Assembly: GCF_950295315.1 (NCBI RefSeq)
Contig: NW_026647274.1
Location: 1-64,000, forward strand
Length of the DNA stretch: 64,000 nucleotides
DNA from: Erinaceus europaeus
Lineage: Eukaryota > Chordata > Mammalia > Eulipotyphla > Erinaceidae
Reading direction: 5' to 3'
Of the stretch, positions 63,440 to 64,000 are shown piece by piece (position 1 is the stretch's first letter; the number at the start of each line of letters is the position of its first letter). Made by a program: the position numbers and the translations under genes. Below the pieces are notes generated by a model that searched no databases, had not been told where the DNA came from, and worked only from the letters and a program-made list of their open reading frames with translations.

Positions 63440-64000
63440 AACATAACAAATTAGAGATAGCTTTAAAAGGAAGGTAAATATTTTGCATAAAAATAAATGT
63501 CTTGAAATATAGTCCTAGCTTGTAAAATAAAGAGGAGTATACAGATGCACTTCTTAAAAGAATATTTAAAACCCATTATTTAAATAAATCTCTTACAAGA
63601 TAATAAATTTGGGAAAGCAAAGAAGCAAAAAATGCTCAAACTTATTTCTATTTTTGTACCTATTCGCTATAGTAGAAGGAATTGTTGATAAAAAAATCAG
63701 ATAGGTGATGTAAATAGAGAGATACTTGCTAATGACAATGTTACAAGTTAAAAATTTGAATTATAAACGTTGACTAATTGTCATTACATGGGGTTTCTTT
63801 TGATGAGACCTTTTTAAGTGTAGTCTAAATTTTAGTTTAATGCACTTAAAAATAAAATTTATGCCATTTAGTAAAAGAAAATGTAGGCTGATTGTTAGCT
63901 CAGCCATTGTATTTGGGGTAAATGACTCAGAACCTTCTAGCACCTACGCTTTTTCTTAGTGGCAACTAAGATTCTTGGAAATCATTATTAACTCTTTCCA
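63440..64000. other. AT-rich unique sequence, nothing recognised
   Basis: No repeat head and no supported frame up to the end of the window. Confidence 0.45.

Noticed and set aside
1..64000. Exons of CHIC2 or PDGFRA, the expected neighbours of GSX2
   Set aside because: No exon-like frame with splice sites and recognisable protein sequence was found; they probably lie outside the window.

Overview
The window is vertebrate nuclear DNA, most likely from a hedgehog (Erinaceidae). Two facts point there. First, the only intact protein-coding gene is a two-exon mammalian GSX2 (GSH2) homeobox gene. Second, the rest is packed with tRNA-derived SINEs that I associate with erinaceid genomes: RNA polymerase III A/B boxes in the head, a pyrimidine-rich body, a CAACAATAATAAC-rich stretch and AATAAA-type tails. 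No bacterial, viral or CRISPR feature is present.

GSX2 is on the + strand. It has a TATA box at about 32730, exon 1 coding from 32898 to 33471, a 630-base GT-AG intron, exon 2 coding from 34102 to 34442, and a 3' UTR to about 35115 with AATAAA at 35092. It encodes 304 residues with a homeodomain at residues 202-261. In human the neighbours are CHIC2 (upstream, opposite strand) and PDGFRA (downstream). I see no exon of either, so the window appears to hold GSX2 and its surrounding regulatory landscape.

Layout. 1-23.7 kb is dense SINE/LINE sequence. It includes a 5'-truncated non-LTR retrotransposon of an unusual type inside a SINE (2709-3713) and a broken processed pseudogene of COMMD8 on the - strand (14084-15808). 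23.7-43.2 kb is nearly free of SINEs and contains GSX2, its CpG island, several AT-core-rich candidate enhancers and a second CpG-rich block at 42.0-42.8 kb. 43.2-64 kb is again repeat-dense: L1 pieces (one locus forms a large inverted repeat), a LINE-3'-end-like family (called R here), three solo LTRs and many SINEs.

SINE labels used below are mine. A is about 270-290 bp. A-long is A with an extra 3' module of about 65 bp (key words GGATTCATGGTGCAGGCA and CAGCAATAACCCTGG). B is about 200 bp (head GGTGGTGCACCTGG, body GGGGAAAGCTT). C is about 140 bp (GGAGGTGGCACAGTGGATAA, CTCAAGCATGAGGTCC). D is about 120 bp (GATAGCATAATGGTTATGCA, AGCAGTGCTCTGG). E is about 140 bp (GGCTGGTGAAATAGCTCAC). Repeat boundaries are read by eye and are good to about 10 bases unless a target-site duplication (TSD) is quoted. 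Conservation and family assignments could not be tested by search.
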